Source: Aurelia coerulea
Taxonomy: Eukaryota; Cnidaria; Scyphozoa; Semaeostomeae; Ulmaridae
Length of the DNA stretch: 64,000 nucleotides
NCBI GenBank assembly: GCA_039566865.1
Contig: CM076955.1
Span: 7,876,501 to 7,940,500, forward strand
Direction of reading: 5' to 3'
Made by a program: the position numbers and the translations under genes. Positions 32,601 to 44,506 of the stretch are shown one piece after another; position 1 is the first letter of the stretch; the number at the start of each line of letters is the position of its first letter. The notes under the pieces are model-generated. The model did no database searches. It saw only the letters and a program-made list of their open reading frames with translations, and was not told the DNA's origin.

Positions 32601-33421
32601 ATTAATATTTCATCACAAGGCAATTTTGATGGTTTGCTAGACTTCGAAGTATCTGGACGGTCAACAGCAAAAGATTTTACAAGATTATAAGCCTTTTGGA
32701 TCTCAAAATAAAAATAATTCTAATTGAAGCTTTGTGTAGTTGCTGAGCCTCTCAAATGAAACAACTATATCTGGAATTGACAGAGCTGAGCAACCACAAT
32801 CAAGAGTGATCCATGTTAAAATTTATTTTACACAGTCTACTGTTCATATTTTGTTCGGTAAAAGGCTTAGGTAGTAAATCTGAACAGATTAAAAAATAAA
32901 TTGAGATGACCTGATCATTTCAGCAGAAATATTAAGGAAAGCAACAGATAGAAAGATGCCCAAGAACTGTGAGAAAGATGGGGTATTTCTATAAAACTGT
33001 AAACAAGATTAAGAAATCAGTGCCGAGAATGTTAGTAAAACGTTTGGCAAAATAAATTCAATGTGAGCTTGATGTCTACAAACTCCTGAAAGCCTGAGTT
33101 GTTATCAATAAAAAATTGAAGGTGATGAGATCCCCTTTTTGGATTGCACAGCCTAGGCGTTACCAGTATCCGACCGACTGCAACAGATTTTATTGATTTC
33201 CTTGTTTTAATCACCATCCACTCACCCAGTCCGACCCGGAATGGCTTTTATCAATTACGAAACGTACTCATTGGGTATTTAGTCTTGCTGGACAACCATG
33301 TCCATCTACCAGACGTTGCTATCTGGTAACTAAGAAAGATGCAGGACCAATAGACGATTATGCTACAGATGGCGGCAGGGAATTTTTCCCCAAGATGCAT
33401 TGCGTTTGAATTGCCAATGTT
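32601..33421. other. 0.8-kb segment without an identified gene
   Basis: No coding or repeat structure that I can support. Confidence 0.5.
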
Positions 33422-34080
33422 TAACCCTATTCTGCATGGGTAAATCAAGCACCACTTTCTTATTGGGGGACTAAAAAGGGCCCCTCAGATTTTCTAAGCA
33501 ACCGTAGTGCCTGTGGCGACGCAACTTGGTACACATGATTACCAAGCAATTATGATTCTAAAAATGGAATCAAATCCTAATTAGTCACATGATCTGTTGC
33601 TAGACAACGCAAAACAATGGAAATTTGCTGATTTTGGCTCTCCTCCTAAAAACGTAATATTTTCACCCAAAAATAGTCAATAAATAAAAAAATATGATAC
33701 ATATTGATTGTTCTTAATGAAAACTGTCAAAAATTCTAATTTTTGGAATTATATTGTTATCACAAATGTCAATCAAAATCATGGTTGATACCTAAACAAA
33801 TTAGCTGATGCTTTATTGGCATTTTAAATACGCTTTTAGTAATAAAAACGATATTAAATTGATTTTGGATTGTTCGTTATTCAATTTTGATCATAATACA
33901 TCAATTATTTCATATTTTTATTATAAATATGACGTCTTATATAAGTATGACGTCAAAGATCTTAAATTTTGTTGATGTCAGCAAAATACAAAGATTTATA
34001 TATCAAATGAAAGAAGACTTCAAGAGAAACTGATTGGTACCAATTGCATTGAAATCAAATATGTACGAGAAAAGTTAGTT
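33422..34080. mobile_element. Partial relative of the hairpin-ended MITE at 20090-20966
   Basis: Left end TAACCCTATTCTGCATGGG followed by GGGGGACTAAAAAGGGCCCC resembles the 20090 element's end. The body, including TGACGTC boxes near 33930 and 33950 and a TTGATGTCAGCAAAAT stretch, matches that element in reverse orientation. The second end is not found; the sequence passes into the tandem array. Confidence 0.6.
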
Positions 34081-35130
34081 TCTCAAAGAAAACAAAATAT
34101 CAACACAAAAAGTGTGGATTAACGTAACTTTGTAGCTAATATTTATATTATAAAGAGTATTGCATTCATCGTTCTTTAAAACTTTAGTTCTCCCAGTAAC
34201 TTCTTTTATAGCACTATATTAGTACTGCAGCAACAATTCTTTGAAAAAATTACTACAGACATTAGTTTTTCTTTAGTCTCATTTTAACTTTACTGCATAA
34301 ACAAACATCGATTAATTAAAACTTTATTTTCTCAAATAAAAACCCAAAAAGTGTGGATCAACGTACCTTAGTAGCTACAAGTTATATTATAAAAAGTATT
34401 GCACTCATCGTTTTCTAAAACTTTAGTTCTGCAAGTTACTGCTTTTATAGCATTATATTAGTGCTGCAGCAACCATGCTTTGAAACATTACTATAGACAT
34501 TAGTTTTTTCTTTAGTCTCATTTTAGCTTTACTGCATAAACAAACATCGAGTAATTAAATATTCATTTTCTCAAAGAAAACAAAATATATAAACAAAAAG
34601 TGTGGATTAACGTACTTTAGCAGCTACAATTTATATTATAAACAGTATTGCACTCATCGTCCTTTAAAACTTTAGGTCTACCAGTAACTTCTATTATAGC
34701 ACTATATTCGTGCTGCAGCAACCATTCTTGGAAACAGTACTATAGACATCAATTTTTTCTTTAGTCTCATTTTAGCTTTACTGCATAAAAAAACATCGAT
34801 TAATTAAATGTTTATTTTCTCAAAAAGAAAAACAAAATATAAACACAAAAATAGGGATTAACGTATTTTAGTAGCTAAAATTTATATTATAAAGAGTATT
34901 GCAGTCATCGTTCTTTAAAACTTTAGTTCTGCCAGCTACTTCTTTTGTAGCACTATATTAGTGCTGCAGCAACCATTCATGGAAACATTACTATAGACAT
35001 TAGTTTTTTCTTTAGTCTCAATTTAGCTTTACTGCATGAACAAACATCGATCTATTAAATCTTTATTTCTTAAAGAAAACACATTATAAACACAAGAAGT
35101 GTGTATTAACGTACTTTAGTAGCTACAATC
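34080..35130. repeat. Tandem array, about 240-250 bp unit, a little over four copies
   Basis: Units containing GTGTGGATTAACGTACTTTAG recur near 34120, 34359, 34608, 34859 and 35107. Each unit has GCACTCATCGTTCTTTAAAAC and TGCTGCAGCAACCAT segments. Copies differ by a few per cent plus small indels, giving a variable period. An isolated unit is at 42805-43087. A satellite-like repeat or transposon-internal tandem; no coding. Confidence 0.93.
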
Positions 35131-35265
35131 TATATTATTAAAACGTGAAGCGAATTTTGTGTGGCGTAAAACTCGAGCACCGTTGCGCTGATCCTCGCGA
35201 AACTTTCCAAATATCTTCGTCTTCCCTGTGCGGGGTGCAATAGAGATTTTTTTTCTCAAATTCGC
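35131..35265. repeat. 137-bp dispersed repeat, copy 2
   Basis: Same block and orientation as 8032-8168. It begins within what would be the fifth tandem unit (shared TATATTATT), so the array is cut here. Confidence 0.8.
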
Positions 35266-38200
35266 CCCCAAATCAGGGTAAGGGGCGAATTCGGTAACAT
35301 CAAAGAAAGAATTGGCGGAACCCCTTTCAGTTTTCTGTGTACAAGGGAATGATCTTTAGACATATCATAATTGGCGGACCAATGATACATTGGAGCTGTA
35401 TTGTACTCCCACTTTTTCTTTTGAAAGGGCAAGGACAGAGTTTCATAGATCGGCTTCTTTTTCCAGCTAACATATCATTGGCTTGAGAGGAGAGAACAGG
35501 GGAATTTTAATGGGGGCTTCCAATGAGAAAGGGAGATCATGCTAAGGTGCAAGGGACTGACATTCGAAGGTTCCTATTGTTCCACTGCTCCGGATTATAC
35601 ACTTTCAATAACGAAGCAGCAGTCATATCCTGTTGTTTGTGTGATTACAGTCGTGAGTCTGTCGTTTATTCAACCATAACAATTGAGCATTGTTAAATTT
35701 TGAAGCAATTAGAACAAGCTGATTGAATTTGAGTGTAGTATGAATTCGAATGACGCATTGCAGAGCTTTTGTTCTGTCCCAAGACAACATCAGGCCTTTC
35801 ACAGTTGACATCTGATAAGACTTATAACATCATCCCGACTAAATGGACGCTACGCTTCGCTTCGCGCAGTTACAAAACATAGAACGAATTAAAGGAATCA
35901 CGCCATAAGTCTAGGCCAAGGCCCTTGAAGGCCTACAAAGAAATCCAACAGAAAATATCATGGATTTCTTCTTTACCAAAGAAGGCTTCAGGGGGCGGCA
36001 GATGGGGGGGCAGCTCAAATGGGATCACAAATTTCTTCGCAGGGGCATAGAGCTAAAAGAAACGATCTTCTAACATTTCATTTGTTTTCAAATTGGTTCC
36101 TTTCTCCAGAGATACCGCAGGCGGAGGCAGTAGAGGGGACATAAGGGCAATGAGGGTCATGTCTTACTCAAAGTTTCTCATTTAATTTCGCCCATCCAAG
36201 AGGAGGGGAACAGATATGCTCGCTACCACGGAACGCTTCGAGGGGCGTCTCCAATGAAAGGGAATTTTATTCTAAACAGATTGTGAATCGAACAAGGAAT
36301 GGGCTTTTATGGTTGAGAGATGCGATAACGACTGACTGTTTCTTTCATTCGTTGATTAATCAAAGACTAGAGGGGTATCGCCCTTTTGGAATGCTTTCAT
36401 AAGGGAAATAGTTTTTACAATATGAAGCAAAATTTTTGAATACTATGAGTATGATCCTCTACTCTTCCTCTCTTTTTCCTTTAATCTTAGGACAAATTTT
36501 GATTTCGTCTCCCTATAATATCACTGTTAATGCAGAGAGGTCTGAGCGGCCTACATTTAAAATCCCACTTTTTTGGAATGAGGAAGGTTGGTAAAGGAGC
36601 CATTGCGATGAATTGGAATGCTTTCAAGATGCCTGACGAAAACGAGGTTCGACCATGCGACATATCTTGACCTCATGCAGCACACAGTTGCACCATTATG
36701 GTGGGTTAGGCCCAAGAGAATGCTCTGATACTCGGGGCACCCGGTGGCAAGATCACTTACGTGACGTCAAGAATTCCTGTTGATTCGTCATCTCAAAGGT
36801 TGAAAAATCGATGAGCCATCACATTTTAATCAGTGGTGCAACACTTGGGGACCTGCTTAAAATGATTGATAGGTAGGAAAGCCATTTATTGTTCCTTGCA
36901 ATAGCACTCATACTTCTCCCCGGTAGCTCTGGTTGGCGTTGCTTTCTTCTCTGAGTTCTGAGTTTCATATTTGCTTTCACAGGCCGCAGAGGAGGGAAAC
37001 GGATATTTCCACTATGAAATTTATTAATGCAGAACAATTTCTTCAAGAATTCAGGAGATGCAGTATTGAAACTTTTTTAGTTTAGTTAATGAAAAGTTGT
37101 GCATAAGAAACTTCCGTGATTGTTATGATTCAAAAACTTCGTTTCGAAAGTCGGAGACGGTAAATTTAAGAACAAGAGTAGGTATGGGATCAATTTTAAG
37201 AACAACACAACTCCAGTCAAGTTGAAAGTGAGAATCTTAGCTACAGCAAAACCCAATTAAGCTTTACCCTAGCTAACCGGGCAACTATTACAACACTGAG
37301 ACACTTATTGGAGTCACCGTGCAACATGCTATTAATGAAAGAGCCAAGATTGCAATGCTGTTTTTACATTTGGGACTTTAAAGCGCAAGTTTTCTGGTAA
37401 CCAGCGCATCAAGAAAGATGGAAGTGATGTTTGATAAATCAAAGTGCCAGTAAAGAAGAGAGAAAGACCTCTTCTACGGCTTCAGAATCGGGTCAAGAGT
37501 TTTCAAAGTGACGTAGGCCCTGCTTAGGTGGCCCATCCCTCCAGAAGAGAAGAGGATCCACATTTTCCAAGAGCATAGCCCAGGCCTAAATCCGTCAGAT
37601 AAACACACGAAAGATCATTTCCCTTCATAAACATTGCAGAAACAAAGGTCTAGAGAGCAGGTTCCATTCAGGTAGAAATCAAGATAGATTTGAAACTTAG
37701 AAATGAATCAAATGTTAAATGATGGATGTAAAAAGTTTGCCTAAATGTTCTCCCACCCAGATTACTCATCTGTTTTGTGTGGTGTGGTTATATGGAAGAA
37801 AAATTGATTTGCCGGTTGCTGGTTATATGCCACAAAGAGTTTACCGTGGTACAGGGCCAAAGCCAGTGGGGAGGGGGGCTGGGGGCGGAGCGCCCCCAGG
37901 AGGCTCTTTGTCGGAAATTTCATTCTACCTGTCGGATTTTTTTAGTGGTTACAGGCCCACATTTAGACCATTTTATTGGAAGAATGATGCATAGACCATG
38001 AATTTATTGATTTTCGAGCATAAATTCTGACATGAATTTTGAATCTACAGCATATCCCTGCTTTATATTCACTAATTTTGAAGGCTCCAGCATTGAAACT
38101 GGAAAATAATTCCAAAATTTAGCCATTAAAGGAGCACATCAGTCTTTTCGTGCATGTTTCCGAAAATTGGGGTTGTTGTTGTTGTTGTTGATTTTGGCGT

Positions 38201-38302
38201 TGGAAAATTTTAGTTCCTAGCAAATTTCAACTATTTGATTAGTATCATTTTCATGAACTTTGAAGTCAATTTCCTGGAAATGCGATTTTCGCAAAATCTG
38301 TG
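35266..38302. other. 3-kb segment without an identified gene
   Basis: Short frames only. Noted are a G-rich patch at 36000-36015, a GGGGGCGGAGCGCCCCC hairpin at 37882-37898 with nearby TTGTCGGAAATTT (probably a decayed MITE end), and a (GTT)n tract at 38171-38189. The frames at 36819-37046 and 37719-38001 have no family likeness. Confidence 0.5.
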
Positions 38303-41300
38303 TAATAATAATAATAATGGCAACCAATTCTCCATTCCGGAGCAGTTACAAGCTACAAAACATGGGTATTGCACCAGTAACACAGGTTTTTTTTGGGTGT
38401 TTTTCTTTTTCCTATTTATGATAAAAACATCTCAACCATTTTAAAAATCTTTCCGAGTTTTGTTGGGTCACTTTTCAGTAAATCATTTGTGTTCAAAGAT
38501 CTTTCTTTAAAATTTTGGCACTGAAATAAGTGTTCAATGGTTTCTTCTTGAGCTCCACACCTTCTGCATAAGGCATTTTCATGTTTTCCCTTATAGTTAG
38601 CTTTTAAGTCAGTCATGTTTAGTTTCAAAGACAATAGGTTTGCTGCATGTTTATGATTAATGTATTCTTTTTTCCCAAAGCAATTGTTTTTTAGTAATCT
38701 TAATTTTGTTTTGTTACATTCCTTCATATCTTTTTGTATTATCGAAGTTATTCTATTTACTATCATATTTTTCCATTCTTTGCTTGTCAGCTTGCCTATT
38801 TGTTCCTCTGAGATATCTATGTTTAGCTCTTTTAAATCATTTTTTGTTTCTGAGTCCCAGCATTTATCTAGATTTAGACGTTTTTGCTCCTCATAAACCT
38901 TTTTCGTTAGTCGACTGTCTTTCATTTTTATCAACTTTCTAAGGTATACAAGTCTTTTCATTTTTATCCTGTAAGTAATTGGCATAAGACCACATTCATA
39001 TGTTATACCTTCATATGGTGTTGTACTTGGAATGGAATTAGTTTTTGTTACTGCATCTTTTTGTATTTTCTCTAGTATTTTTAATTGTTGTTTTGACACA
39101 TTTGTCCATGTTTCACATCCATATAGTATTTTGGGAATTAGTATAGACTCAATAAGTTTTATACTGATCTCCATTTTTTGTTTTTTGAAAGTTGGTTGAT
39201 CAACCAAAAATTTTATTTCATTAATTATACCCATTGCAGCTTTCTTTTTGTTTGAAATGTTATCATCTAATGTTCCTTTATTATTTTTCATGTCCCCAAG
39301 ATATTTGTAGCTTTCTACCTCCTTTACTGTGCAGTTGTTTAATTTCAGTTCATTTGATTGGTTACCTCTTTTGAGCTTATTGAATTTCATTGTCAAACAT
39401 TCACTTTTATCCATGTTAAAATTAAGTAAGTTTTGTTTCTGGTATATTTCAAGAATATTTAACATTTCTTGCATTTTGTTTGTTGAAATTGAAGCAAGCA
39501 TGATATCATCTTGGTAAAGTAACGGGGGTATCAAGATATTTCCGTACCTTATTCCTAAATTTTGATCATATATTGGTTTTACTCCTTTATCAATGTGGTT
39601 GGCACATATGGGTGCTGCTAGAATTGTACCCTGTTTTAGGTTTTCCCCTATTCCTATATCTGTTGTTGTTCCATTTGGGGAATCAATTCTTATGGAGCTT
39701 TCTTTGTTAAGTTCATATATGCTTTTCAAACATTTTCCTTTTACTCCACTTCTGTATAGGTCTATCAGACACGATTTTAAATGTAGTTTATCAAACGCTT
39801 TCTCCAAGTCAAGAAACATGAATTTTATATTACATCTTATATATTTGTAATAATCAATGATAGCCTGGCTAACAAATAAGTGGTCAAGTGTTGATCTACC
39901 TTTCCTTCCACCAGCAGCTGCCTCAGAAAAACCTTTATCTATGTTTGTAATCTGTCTATTTAAAATCATTTTTTCATAGATTTTACTGATGCTAGATGTG
40001 AGAAATATTCCACGCCAATTTTTTAGCTCTCTTCTGTTCCCTTTCTTTTTATATAACGTTTTAACAATTATTTTCTTCCATTTTTTTGGAATTATCCCTT
40101 TCTCAAAAGAAATGTTAAAAATTTTTAGCATGAAGTCTAAAAATTTTTGTCCTGTATTCATATATATTTCATTGGAGATGTTATCATCTCCCGGTGCTTT
40201 TTTTGTTTTCAGTTGTTGAATTGCCTCCAAAAGCTCCCATTTTTTAAATGGCCTATCAGTGGGAAACTTAATTTTTTCATGTTTTTTCATAATGCCTAAA
40301 AATAATTTGTTTTTAACTTTTATATGTCTTCTATATTGTTTTTCTGGTTCTCTGTTCGTTAGTAATTTTTTGAAGTAGTTCTCATGCTCTTTCAGAATTT
40401 CACCAACATCTGTCAGTTCTATCCCTTCCTCATTTATTAATGAGGTTGGGTATTCATGTTTTTTGCCAAGTAATTTCGTTCTAAGATTGTAGAATTCTGT
40501 GCTGTTCACCTTAACCTTTTTAACTTGATCGATATTCTTTTCCAAATTTATCTTTTTAAGATCATTTTTGATCCTAAGGATTCTTTTATTGATTAATTTA
40601 ATCCTAATTTTGTAAATTTCCACTTTTATTAAATTACCTGTGTTTACATACTTTGTAAGTTTCCTTTTTAGCTGTCTCTTTTTTCCTCTTAATTCTTTTT
40701 CATTTTTTGTCACATCTTGTTTTGCTCCTTTCCTTTTATGATATTTTCTAAAGCATTTCTCACTTACATTATTAACCTCTTCTTCCCACTTTTCATATAT
40801 GCTATCTATATTCTTGTCATTTTTTCCAACCTTCAATTGGCAATCTTCTGTTTGTTTCTTAAATTCTAGAAGTGAGTTCTTTGTTAGGATCCATTTACAT
40901 GACTTAGGATTACTTGTGAAAGGATTATTTGTTTTAAGATTCAAGTTAATGATGATTGCATTGTGGTCTGATTCTTTCACACTATCCTTAGAGTACCTTT
41001 GCATGACAAAGTTTCTGTCTTCATCTATACACATTTGTTCAGTTTTATGATAGCATTTTTGATTAGTTAGGACATAGTCTAAAACTGATTTCCTTTCATC
41101 ATTTTCACTGTCAGTTGTTACAATCCTTGTCCATAACCCTGAGCATTTTGGACTGTTGTTAACTATTTCAAGTTTTCTCTTATTTATGAGTTTCAGTAGC
41201 ATTTTACCACCTTTGCTGATTTCTTCATGGTTTCCTTTAATTGTTTCCCCTACTTTCATGTTAAAGTCTCCAACCACAAGCAGTGATTTACCTTCATTTT

Positions 41301-41535
41301 TTGCTTTTATTGCATAGTAATCAATTTTTTCTAAGAAACTTTTAATATTATTTATATCCGCTCTTGATTCTTGCTTCCCATATACCACTCCTAGAATCGT
41401 ATCTTCTGGTCCTGTTTTAATATTAAGCCAAATTTGTTCAATTTCATCATTTCCTATTTCAAGAACTGTTATTTTGTTCTTTAAATACTCCTTATAGGTT
41501 ATCCATATACCACCTCCATTTTTGGTTTCCCTATA
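38303..41535 (-). mobile_element. LINE copy, 5'-truncated in the endonuclease, with (ATT)n tail
   Basis: Minus-strand element. The 3' end has about 100 bp of untranslated sequence finishing in (ATT)5 at 38303-38318. The 5' junction is at about 41535, where coding sequence meets GAATATATATGTGAATATA. The contiguous open frame suggests a recent insertion. No clear target duplication was found because the 5' flank is TA-rich. Confidence 0.87.
38416..41532 (-). CDS. LINE ORF2: APE endonuclease (partial), reverse transcriptase, C-terminal zinc knuckle
   Basis: About 1,038 uninterrupted codons. Counting from 30 residues upstream of the junction, GDFN lies at 118 and SDHNAI at 218 (C-terminal half of the APE nuclease; its first catalytic motifs are missing). 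RT follows with NWRGIFLTSSISKIYE, motif A FLDLEKAFD at 603, motif B LKQGTILAAP and catalytic YQDD at 703-706. A CCHC knuckle (CRRCGAQEETIEHLFQC) begins at 1019. YQDD in place of the usual F/YADD marks a particular LINE subgroup that I do not name. The frame has no ATG at the junction, since the start was lost with the 5' end. Confidence 0.93.
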   Translation of the reverse strand, partial: RETKNGGGIWITYKEYLKNKITVLEIGNDEIEQIWLNIKTGPEDTILGVVYGKQESRADINNIKSFLEKIDYYAIKAKNEGKSLLVVGDFNMKVGETIKGNHEEISKGGKMLLKLINKRKLEIVNNSPKCSGLWTRIVTTDSENDERKSVLDYVLTNQKCYHKTEQMCIDEDRNFVMQRYSKDSVKESDHNAIIINLNLKTNNPFTSNPKSCKWILTKNSLLEFKKQTEDCQLKVGKNDKNIDSIYEKWEEEVNNVSEKCFRKYHKRKGAKQDVTKNEKELRGKKRQLKRKLTKYVNTGNLIKVEIYKIRIKLINKRILRIKNDLKKINLEKNIDQVKKVKVNSTEFYNLRTKLLGKKHEYPTSLINEEGIELTDVGEILKEHENYFKKLLTNREPEKQYRRHIKVKNKLFLGIMKKHEKIKFPTDRPFKKWELLEAIQQLKTKKAPGDDNISNEIYMNTGQKFLDFMLKIFNISFEKGIIPKKWKKIIVKTLYKKKGNRRELKNWRGIFLTSSISKIYEKMILNRQITNIDKGFSEAAAGGRKGRSTLDHLFVSQAIIDYYKYIRCNIKFMFLDLEKAFDKLHLKSCLIDLYRSGVKGKCLKSIYELNKESSIRIDSPNGTTTDIGIGENLKQGTILAAPICANHIDKGVKPIYDQNLGIRYGNILIPPLLYQDDIMLASISTNKMQEMLNILEIYQKQNLLNFNMDKSECLTMKFNKLKRGNQSNELKLNNCTVKEVESYKYLGDMKNNKGTLDDNISNKKKAAMGIINEIKFLVDQPTFKKQKMEISIKLIESILIPKILYGCETWTNVSKQQLKILEKIQKDAVTKTNSIPSTTPYEGITYECGLMPITYRIKMKRLVYLRKLIKMKDSRLTKKVYEEQKRLNLDKCWDSETKNDLKELNIDISEEQIGKLTSKEWKNMIVNRITSIIQKDMKECNKTKLRLLKNNCFGKKEYINHKHAANLLSLKLNMTDLKANYKGKHENALCRRCGAQEETIEHLFQCQNFKERSLNTNDLLKSDPTKLGKIFKMVEMFLS

Positions 41536-41937
41536 TGAATATGAATATATATGTGAATATATATGAATGAATATATTTTTAATTTCCAAACCATAAGAGA
41601 TATTTAAATGAAATTTGGTCAAAATGTTCGCGGAAGATGGGGCTTCAAAATGAACTTCTGCTTTTACAATCAGCTAAGCACAAGGGGATTAAGACCCTGA
41701 TGTCTATATTTTTTCCCATCAACATTTAATCATACAAATGGGGATGGCAGGACGATTCGCGACTCTAATGGAATGCTAGGACAATAACCTTGCAAATCAA
41801 TATTGTTTCGGGGGTGAGGGGTTGTTTATACTTAATCGTTATGGTAGGATCTGCGGATTGTCAAGAAATGGCCTAAGTGCTCCAAGGACTTTTGGCAGGC
41901 ATTGTACATACTTGCATGAAGTCCAGCTAATTTCAAT

Positions 41938-42278
41938 CCCGGGTGGGGGTACTTCATTGTTAAGTTGTACTGGACGTGCCGCTCATATGGATGGGTTTTT
42001 TCATCTTAAATTCTCTACATATGGGTCTGTTTTTAACCATAAATCTTGTAGATGGGTAGTCCTTTGAGAATGTTCTTATCATAATGATAATCTACACCAA
42101 AAAATTGAAATTTTCCTTTGTTTCAAATCGACACATTCATACGAATGGGTCAAAAATTTCCTGATATTCATGCAAATAGGCTCGAATTTTTTTAATATTC
42201 CGTCATACGAATGGGTCCTTTTCTCAAAGTCCAGATTCAGGTCGAATCATGTTCACAATGAATACCCCCCCCCCCGGG
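41938..42278. mobile_element. hAT-like MITE with CCCGGG ends
   Basis: Left CCCGGGTGGGGGTACTTCATTG and right complement CCCGGGGGGGGGGGTATTCATTG. ATTTCAAT flanks at 41930-41937 and 42279-42286 (8 bp). It belongs with the larger element at 10086-11055. Frames inside are not genes. Confidence 0.87.
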
Positions 42279-42492
42279 ATTTCAATGAGATAACTTTAAT
42301 CAGTAGAGAATGAAAAATACTTTTCCGTGTACCATTTTTTGCAAAATTTCGGCTATTTTTGGTTGCTATGGCAACATGGAAGGTGCCATTTTGAATTTCT
42401 CAGTCCAAAGATCTTACAATCATGCCTATGTACCATCTCAACTTGGTTATATACCCATATTTATAGTAATTCTATGACCGGGATGATGCTAC

Positions 42493-42793
42493 CTTAAGCC
42501 CCCAGGAGGCCTATTTAATTTCGGACCCTCCACAGGGGGGCATATTAGAGAGGGGGCTTATTATAGAGGAGGGGCTTATTCACAAAATCAAATGACAGGA
42601 TACAGATGACAGCTTTTTAGATCATTTACACCGTATTTTGCGGATTCAACATACAATTTTACGAGTCAAATACATAAATTCGGCACAGTTTTATCTCAAA
42701 CCACATTAGAACTACCATGCAAGCTTTTCTAAGTCAATAAATGGGAACTCTTTGGTAGCCACTAGAATTTGATATAACAGGGGGGGGGCTTAA
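42493..42793. mobile_element. Short G/C-run MITE (CTTAAGCCCCC ends)
   Basis: CTTAAGCCCCC at 42493 faces GGGGGGGCTTAA near 42786. Near the left end are further GGGGGCTTATTA repeats (42552 and 42575). Boundaries and target duplication are not certain. Confidence 0.5.
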
Positions 42794-42804
42794 TACATAG
42801 ATTA

Positions 42805-43087
42805 ATTACATGTTTATTTTCTCAAAGAGAACAAAATAAAAACACAAAAAGTGTGGATTAACGTAACTTAGTAACTACAATTTATATTATAAAGAGTATT
42901 GCACTCATCGTTCTTTAAAACTTTAGTTCTGCCAGTTACTTTTTTATAGCACTATATTAGTGCTGCAGCAACCATGCTTTGAAAAAATTACTATAGATAT
43001 TAGTTTTTTCTTTAGTCTCAATTTAGCTTTACTGCATAAACAAAAATCGATTAAGTAAATGTTTATTTTCTCAAAAATAACAAAATA
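42805..43087. repeat. Isolated unit of the 240-bp satellite
   Basis: Matches the array at 34080-35130 (AGTGTGGATTAACGTAACTTAG, GCACTCATCGTTCTTTAAAAC, TGCTGCAGCAACCATG) for slightly more than one unit, ending at CAAAATACGTGCTG. It immediately follows the 42493-42793 element. Confidence 0.88.
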
Positions 43088-43285
43088 CGTGCTGCCTATG
43101 AAAAATACGTGCAGTATTGGAATGCTCTGCAATGGCTAAAGAGGTCTTTCTGTGAAGGCTCTTTCAAACCTTTCAGCAACATGCATTTTGATCACCAAGC
43201 TAGGGATATTTGTATGAAGCAGCAGAACTCAGACGGAGGCGGAGCTCTCGAATGACAAAAAAATATATTGTATTGTAGATTAGAT

Positions 43286-44506
43286 ACGGTGCCCCATAGC
43301 GGCCAATGAAAGTTCTCATAAAAAATTCGCCCTCTCATCCCTATTGCACAATAATCACCTTCTCATTGCGCAATAAACACCTTCCTATTGCGCAATAGAG
43401 CACCTTTTTATTGCGCAATAGAACTGATTCCTATTGCGCAATAGAACTGATTCCTATTGCGCAATAGAACGAATTCTTATTGCTTAATAGAACCAATTTC
43501 TATTGCGCAATAGAACAGTGTTTATTGCATATTGCAAATTATAGGAGAATTTATATGTTTAACCAAACAGTTGGCTTCAGTCCCCCTATATCTTAGAAAC
43601 GAAGCTTCGCTCACACCATTAACATGAATTTTCGGATTCTACGCCAAAATCTGACTTAAATAAGCATTTGTAATGAATTATCTCATTTGTTGATCACACA
43701 AAGTATAATTCGTACGTTTTTCCAAAGAACGGCCTCAGCCTTCCCCAATATCTTTGAAACGCAGTGTTGCTCGCCCGCCCAATCAACATACATTTTCGGA
43801 TTCTACACCAAAGTCTGGGATAGAAAAATGATAGGTCCATAAGTCTCTCCTTTGGTGACCATAGGCCACATTCCCCCTCTGGTCTAATAGTTGTGGTGCT
43901 CCGGAGGGGGCTAACTTCCATATGTAGAGCAACAGGTACCTGCCACCCATAAGGGTGGGTTTTGAACCTCAAAAATCCCTAAATATGAGTCTCAAAATGT
44001 AAATATTCCACTAGGAATGGGTAGCTTTGTTAATTGTAGCAAAAACTTTACAAATTTCTTATTCTTATCGTTGGATTCTCTTGGTCTTAGCGCTGAAAAT
44101 TGATTTATGCTAGCTGTATTTTCCATCGATGTACCTTTAAAATGAAATGATATTTGATTTGTGGGAAATTCAACAAGATTGTATCCCTAAAAAAATAGAA
44201 AATGGGTATGAAAATCAACCAGAAAATCCTGAAATATCCATCTTCCCCTACCAAGACTCCAGTTACCTCCCGGGGTGTGGCTGTGCATACAAACATGCAG
44301 AAAAGAGCATGTGTCATGGGTACATGTTATTGCGAAATAGAAATCAGTTCTATTGCGCAGTAGGAATCGGTTCTATTGCGCAATAGGAATCAGTTCTATT
44401 GCGCAATAGGAAGGTGTTAATTGCGCAATAAGAAGGTGCTTATTGCGCAATATGAATGAGGGCAAATTTTTTTTGTGAATATTCATTGGCCGCTATGGGC
44501 CACCGT
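43286..44506. mobile_element. Foldback element with arrays of the ATTGCGCAAT palindrome
   Basis: Ends ACGGTGCCCCATAGCGGCC and complement ACGGTGGCCCATAGCGGCC. Just inside the left end, eight copies of TATTGCGCAATA or close variants lie about 22-27 bp apart (43342-43514); six more lie inside the right end (44328-44452). Flanks GATTAGAT (43278-43285) and AATTAGAT (44507-44514) differ at one of 8 bases, suggesting a hAT-type duplication. The middle has two diverged direct repeats (about 43570-43660 and 43725-43825, sharing TTTTCGGATTCTAC). No transposase seen. Confidence 0.85.

Noticed and set aside
34080..35130. CRISPR-like regular repeats
   Set aside because: Units are about 240 bp with no distinct spacers and the context is eukaryotic; a simple tandem array.
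43342..43514. CRISPR-like array of short palindromic repeats
   Set aside because: Spacers are short, similar to one another and mirrored at the other end of a foldback element. No cas genes, and eukaryotic DNA.
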